Shown one piece after another: positions 59,806 through 64,000 of a stretch of DNA of 64,000 nucleotides. The stretch spans positions 27,101,730-27,165,729 of the forward strand of contig NC_082697.1 of NCBI RefSeq assembly GCF_949987515.2. Reading direction: 5' to 3'. The DNA is from Delphinus delphis. Taxonomy: Eukaryota > Chordata > Mammalia > Artiodactyla > Delphinidae. The position numbers and the translations under genes were made by a program. Numbering within the stretch: the first letter of the stretch is position 1; each line of letters opens with the position of its first letter. Under the pieces are notes generated by a model, which saw nothing but the letters and a program-made list of their open reading frames with translations, was not told the DNA's origin and made no database searches.

Positions 59806-60274
59806 CCACAAACTCTTAATGGAGCTTATCTCAGGAGACAGGAAGAGAAGAGAACTTTAAACACTTCTGTCTGCCCTGTGTGAATTTTTTGTTTGATTTT
59901 TTCTTTTTGCAACACACATGAATTTTTATTTCAACACTGAACAAAGAAAAAAGCATTTTTAAAATGTTCTTCAACTTGTCTCTCACTTCTGTCTATTTGG
60001 TTTTTACATTTACTGTTTTTTTTTTGTGTGTTTTTCATTTTGACACTACCCCAGCCCAGCCCCTTTTCAATTCTGGCCTGAAGTTTTGTGACTACTGTAG
60101 GGGCCCCCTCCTTTCTCCCCCTCCCATGTGCTCTGCACAGTGCTACTGGAGGAAAGTTTATTAACCACCATGTACCTTTCTTGCTCAAGAGTTTTCAGTG
60201 GCATTGCATCACCTTCAGAGAAAGTCCAAACCTCTTGGCCTTGTGTATATGGCATGTGTAAAGTTGACTCCAAC

Positions 60275-60370
60275 TTGGTTGGATTCCAGCTCTGTCATTT
60301 ACTAGCAGTATAATCTTGGAGAAGTTATTGTATTTGACCTCTCTGAGCCTTAGTTTCCTTACCTGTTAAG
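60275..60370 (-). repeat. MIR SINE fragment
   Basis: CAGCTCTGTCATTTACTAGC and CCTCTGAGCCTTAGTTTCC-type text on the reverse strand. Confidence 0.7.
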
Positions 60371-60428
60371 AAAAACAGAGAGGGAGAGAGAGAAAAAGAA
60401 AGAGAAAGAAAAAAGAAAGGGGAGAGGA
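60371..60428 (+). repeat. Polypurine simple repeat
   Basis: About 58 bases of only A and G with a few breaks (GAGAGGGAGAGAGAG, then AAAGAAAGAGAAAG units). Confidence 0.85.
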
Positions 60429-60764
60429 TATTGATACTGAATATAGTTCCCTGTGCTATACAGTAAATCCCTGTTGTTTATCTATTTTATATGTGGTAGT
60501 GTGCATCTGTTAATCCCATACTCCTAATTTATCCCTCCCCACTTCTCCTTTGATAACCATAAGTTTATTTTCTATGTCTGTGGATCTGTTTCTGTTTTGT
60601 AAATAAGTTCATATGTTTTATTTTTTAGTTTCCACATACAAGTGATATCATATAATATTTATCTTTCTCTAACTTACTTCAGTTAGTATGATAATCTCTA
60701 GATCCATTCATGTTGCTTCAGATGGCAATATTTCATTCTTTTATGGCGGAGTAATATTCCATTG

Positions 60765-60814
60765 TGTGTGTGTGTGTGTGTGTGTGTATACACACACACA
60801 CACACACACACACA
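60765..60814. repeat. (TG)n-TA-(CA)n inverted repeat
   Basis: Alternating purine-pyrimidine tract of TG repeats, a central TATA, then CA repeats; the two halves are complementary, giving cruciform and Z-DNA potential. Confidence 0.9.
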
Positions 60815-60815
60815 T

Positions 60816-60906
60816 ACTATTTACAATAGCCAAGAAATGGAAGCAGCCTAAGTGTTAGGCTGCCTAAGTGTTAGGCTGCTTCCATTTCTTGGCTATTGTA
60901 AATAGT
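60816..60906. repeat. Perfect 36-bp inverted repeat with 19-nt spacer
   Basis: 60816-60851 (starting ACTATTTACAATAGCCAAGA) is the exact reverse complement of 60871-60906. The spacer itself contains TTAGGC-T-GCCTAA. Confidence 0.93.
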
Positions 60907-61261
60907 GCCACTGTGAACATTAGGGTGCAGCATGACCTATCTTGCAGCAAATTAGATTACTATTCAATGACTCAGTCTCTCCTGCAGTCAGGACTGATTG
61001 ATACTCCCTACTCTGTTGATATTAGATACAGCCACGTGATTTGCTTTGGCCAGTGGAACGTGGATGAAAGTGACAGTGTGCAAGTTCAGCCGAGGCCTTA
61101 AGAGATCTCTCATGTTTTCAGTTGCCCCCTTGGAATTTCCACCTCTGCCTTAAGGATGGGGCTGTCATAGTGCATTCCATCTTTTGAAACAGAGTTCCTA
61201 TCGAAGTTGCCATAGCAAAGTCTGGGATAAAAATAGTTTTGTAGGTTAGTGTTTAGTTTGT

Positions 61262-61394
61262 ATTATTATTATTATTATTTTGGCCAGCTGCACCACATGG
61301 CTTGCAGGATCTTAGTTCCCCAACCAGGGATCGAACCTGGGCCCCTGGCAGTGAGAGCGCAGAGTCCAAACCACTGGACTGCCAGGGAATTCCC
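61262..61394 (-). mobile_element. CHR-2-type short SINE with (ATT)n tail
   Basis: Reverse-strand, tail (TAT)n TTTGGCCAGCTG, head CTGCCAGGGAATTCCC; TGTATTA at both sides may be the target duplication. Confidence 0.85.
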
Positions 61395-61766
61395 TGTATT
61401 AAATTTTAAATTGTATTTTTTTTCATGAACTCTATCTCTTTTGAATGTCAGGAAGCTAAAGAGGAATAGAGTGCTCTGTGTCAATTTAGGGAAGCAATAG
61501 CTTCCATCCAAATCCCCAACATCAAACAGTCTGGTCCAGAAGAATGAGGGACACATGGAGTAGCCAAACCCAGCAGAACCCAGGCAAGATCAGCCAAACC
61601 CCAAATGGTTTGGGGGAGGGACAGGGAGAAATCAATATTTGCTGCTGTAAGGCACAGACATTTGGGGTGGTTTGTTATGTAACACTATTATTATGATACA
61701 CCCATCTCATAGGGTCTTTGTTGGGATTAAATAAGTGATACGGTAAAGCCCTTAAAAATATGCTGG

Positions 61767-61965
61767 GGGCTTCCCTGGTGGCGCAGTGGTTGGGAGTCCG
61801 CCTGCCAGTGCGGGGGACGCGGGTTCGTGCCCCGGGCCGGGGGGATCCCACATGCCGCGGAGCGGCTGGGCCCGTGAGCCATGGCCCCTGAGCCTGTGTC
61901 CGGAGCCTGTGCTCTGCGGTGGGGGAGGCCGCAGCAGTGGGAGACCCGCGTACCGCAAAAAAAAA
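61767..61965 (+). mobile_element. Young CHR SINE
   Basis: GGGCTTCCCTGGTGGCGCAG head and A18 tail; flanks AAAAATATGCTG and AAAAAATGCTG. GAGCCTGTGTCCGGAGCC lacks the usual CGCG. Confidence 0.9.
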
Positions 61966-62029
61966 AAAAAAAAATGCTGACATAGAGCAAGGGTACAATC
62001 AATGTGAGTGATTATTATTGGGGGTGCAA

Positions 62030-63705
62030 CTGTGAACAAAACAGTCCCTGTTCTCACAGGTCTCATGTTTTGTGGAGAGATGTGTCAGATGGTGTCACAT
62101 CTGACATGTGCAGAGTTGTTATGCTTTGTCAGATGGTGATGAGCGCTGTGGAGGAAGATGAAGCAGGGAAGGGAGAAGGGGATGCTGTGGTGTAAATTCA
62201 AATAGGTGGTCAATGAAAGCCTTGCTGGGAAGGTGATTCTTGAAGAAACACCTGGAAGAGGTGAGGCAGGGAGTCATGAGGGTATATGGGAGAAGATTGT
62301 TCCTAGTAGAGGGTGGGCAAAGACCGTAAAGTGGACTCATGCCTGGTGGGTTTAAGGAACAGCCAGTAGATAGGGTAGCTGAGCTGAATATGACATCAGG
62401 GAGATTCCCCTGGGACTAGTTCATGTACAGTTTGTGGGTCATTGTAAGGACTTTGGCTTCTGCTATGAGTGAGGTGGGCCGTATTGGAGGGTTTTGACCA
62501 GAAAGAGGACAGGACCTGCTTTGCATTTTTACAGGATCTCTGTAACTGCTGGGTGTAGAATAAATGGAATATAAATGAGGGCTGAAGCAGGAAGACCAGG
62601 TAAGAGGCTACCGCCACAATACAGACAAAAGATGGTGATGGTTTGAACCAAGGTTAGACTTTGGGGTTATTTTGAAAGTAAAGCCAAAGGGACAGATTGA
62701 GTATGGAGTGTTTGAGAAAGAAAGGAATCGAGAATGACTCCGAGGTTGTTGCCCAGAAGAATGAAAGAAGGAATTTGCCATTCACTGAGATGAGGAAGGC
62801 TATAGGAGGAGAACTTTGTTTCAGGGGAAAGGAGGGGAGAATTACCAGTTCCATTTGGAACTTGTTAAATTTGAGGCACCTATCAGACTTCCAAGTGGAG
62901 TTGCCTAGTTAGAAGTTGCGTGTATGAATCTGAGCCCAAGCTGGAGTTGTAATTTTGGGAGTTGTTATGGACTGAATTGTGTCTCCCCAAAATTTATATG
63001 TTGAAACTCTAATCCCTCAATATGACTGTGTTTGGAGATAGGGCCTATAAGGAGGTAATTAAGATTAAATGAGGTCACAAGGGTGGGACCTTAATCCGAT
63101 AATCCTTATAAGAAGAGGAAGAGACATCTGAGTGCCCCCCATCTCTTTCTTTTTCCCTGTGTGTATGTGTGTGTGTGTACTTGTACAGAAGAAAGGACAT
63201 GTGAGGACACACGAAGAAGGTGGCAAACCAGGAAGAGAATTCTCACCAGAAACCAACCCTGCTGGCACCTTTATCTTGAACTTTCAACCTCCAGAACTGT
63301 GAGAAATAAAAAATACATTTCTGTTTTTAAGCCACCCAGTCTGTGGTATCTTGTTATGGCAGAGTAGATTAATACAAGAGTCATCACTGTGGAAATGGTT
63401 TCTAAAGCCATGAGTCTGGGTGAGATCTCCAACAGAGTGAGCATAGACAAAGAAGAGGGCAGGACAAAGGACTGAGACCCCGGCCCCCAACGTTAAGAGA
63501 CAAGGAAGTGGCCTGGGAACCAAGGAAGGAAAACATTTCAAGGGGGGAGAATTGCTGACCTATGTCAAGTGCTGCTGAGAGGTAAGGGAAGATGAGATGA
63601 GGACCAAGAACTGATTCAGCCAAGTGGAGGGCATTGTTACTTTGACAGGAAAGAGTTTAGGTAGAATGATGGGAGCAAAAGCCTGATTGGAGTGGGATTA
63701 AGAGA
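62030..63705 (-). mobile_element. Long L2 LINE split by a MaLR LTR
   Basis: Reverse-strand L2 in order: CATTGTAAGGACTTTGGCTT, the GGGTTTTGACCAGAAAGAGG block, AAAGCCAAAGGGACAGATTG, ACCTATCAGACTTCCAAGTG; after the LTR it resumes with TAAAGCCATGAGTCTGGGTG. About 1.25 kb of L2 remains. Confidence 0.75.
62958..63378 (+). mobile_element. Solo MaLR LTR (MST/MLT1-like)
   Basis: Starts TGTTATGGACTGAATTGTGT, has CTTATAAGAAGAGGAAGAGA and GAAACCAACCCTGCTGGCAC, and ends CAGAGTAGATTAATACA. Flanks GGAGT and AGAGT could be a worn 5-bp target duplication. Only one LTR, so a recombined solo copy. Confidence 0.8.
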
Positions 63706-63764
63706 GAGTATATAAAGATTAAGATATAAATACATACATACACACATAAGGGGAAAGGAAAGCT

Positions 63765-64000
63765 CTTAACAGTAAAAGGACAACTAATAAATACAGAAAA
63801 AGAGGAATTAGAAATTTACCATTTGGCAGCCACCCTAGTAATAATTGTTTCAGGAGAGAATCATTAATGGATGCTGCAATAGTGGATTAAAGTTTGACAA
63901 GAAACAGGATCTCTGCATAGTCTTAGAGTATCTCCTCACAAGATACTTATTAATTACAAAGAGTAAAATAGTAACTTTACAGTGGAGAAACCCAGCAGAC
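63765..64000 (+). mobile_element. Old L1 fragment running off the window end
   Basis: GGACAACTAATAAATACAGA, AATTTACCATTTGGCAGCCA and GCATAGTCTTAGAGTATCTC; same L1 region as 38800-39200. Its 3' end lies outside. Confidence 0.65.

Larger units (their letters stand above)
60430..60945 (-). mobile_element. L1 3' part with a fold-back duplication
   Basis: Reverse-strand L1: GAATATAGTTCCCTGTGCTA, TCTATGTCTGTGGATCTGTT, GAGTAATATTCCATTGTGTG, then after the palindrome GTGAACATTAGGGTGCAGCA. Right of the TG/CA block the expected L1 text is replaced by an inverted copy of the following 36 bp. Confidence 0.8.

Noticed and set aside
56500..64000. A second protein-coding gene upstream of CSNK2A1
   Set aside because: Scanning both strands showed only repeats and short frames inside L2, MIR, LTR and SINE sequence.

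Overview
This window is mammalian nuclear DNA. It carries almost all of one gene, CSNK2A1 (catalytic alpha subunit of protein kinase CK2), on the minus strand. Twelve coding exons between 25553 and 2613 can be placed to the base. All have GT-AG borders, and their lengths (101+112+102+51+60+84+111+102+101+149+87+113 nt, plus the stop codon) sum to exactly 391 codons, the full length of CK2 alpha. The reading is intact, so this is the functional intron-containing gene and not a processed copy. A noncoding first exon ends at 55811 inside a CpG-rich promoter (about 55.2-56.5 kb). The 3' UTR runs from 2612 down to a candidate AATAAA at 1376-1381.

The organism is a cetacean, most likely a toothed whale. 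At least 23 tRNA-derived SINEs of the CHR group (cetacean-hippo-ruminant) are present. Nine are the young ~200-bp GC-rich A-tailed type that is very common in cetaceans. I see no BovB or Bov-A elements, which a ruminant window of this size would normally contain. The L1 3' ends are of the cetartiodactyl type.

Layout: 1-1349 3' flank or extended 3' UTR; 1350-2728 last exon with 3' UTR; 2729-25452 coding exons with introns of 0.4-4.9 kb; 25453-25662 first coding exon with the start codon; 25663-55810 the 30-kb intron 1, filled with L1, L2, MIR, MaLR and CHR repeats and a (CA)38 microsatellite; 55811-56060 exon 1 and core promoter; 56200-56470 a second promoter-like motif cluster pointing the other way; 56500-64000 repeat-rich intergenic DNA with no gene I can support.

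No previously undescribed multi-gene system is visible. The most unusual observations are scars of DNA and RNA-templated rearrangement. One is a 95-bp patch in intron 7, flanked by a 10-bp target duplication, that is a near-perfect copy of DNA 2.6 kb away. Another is a perfect 36-bp fold-back inverted duplication inside an L1 at 60.8 kb. Others are a probable complete MaLR element with both LTRs, several layers of nested insertions with readable target-site duplications, and a possible divergent promoter upstream of CSNK2A1.
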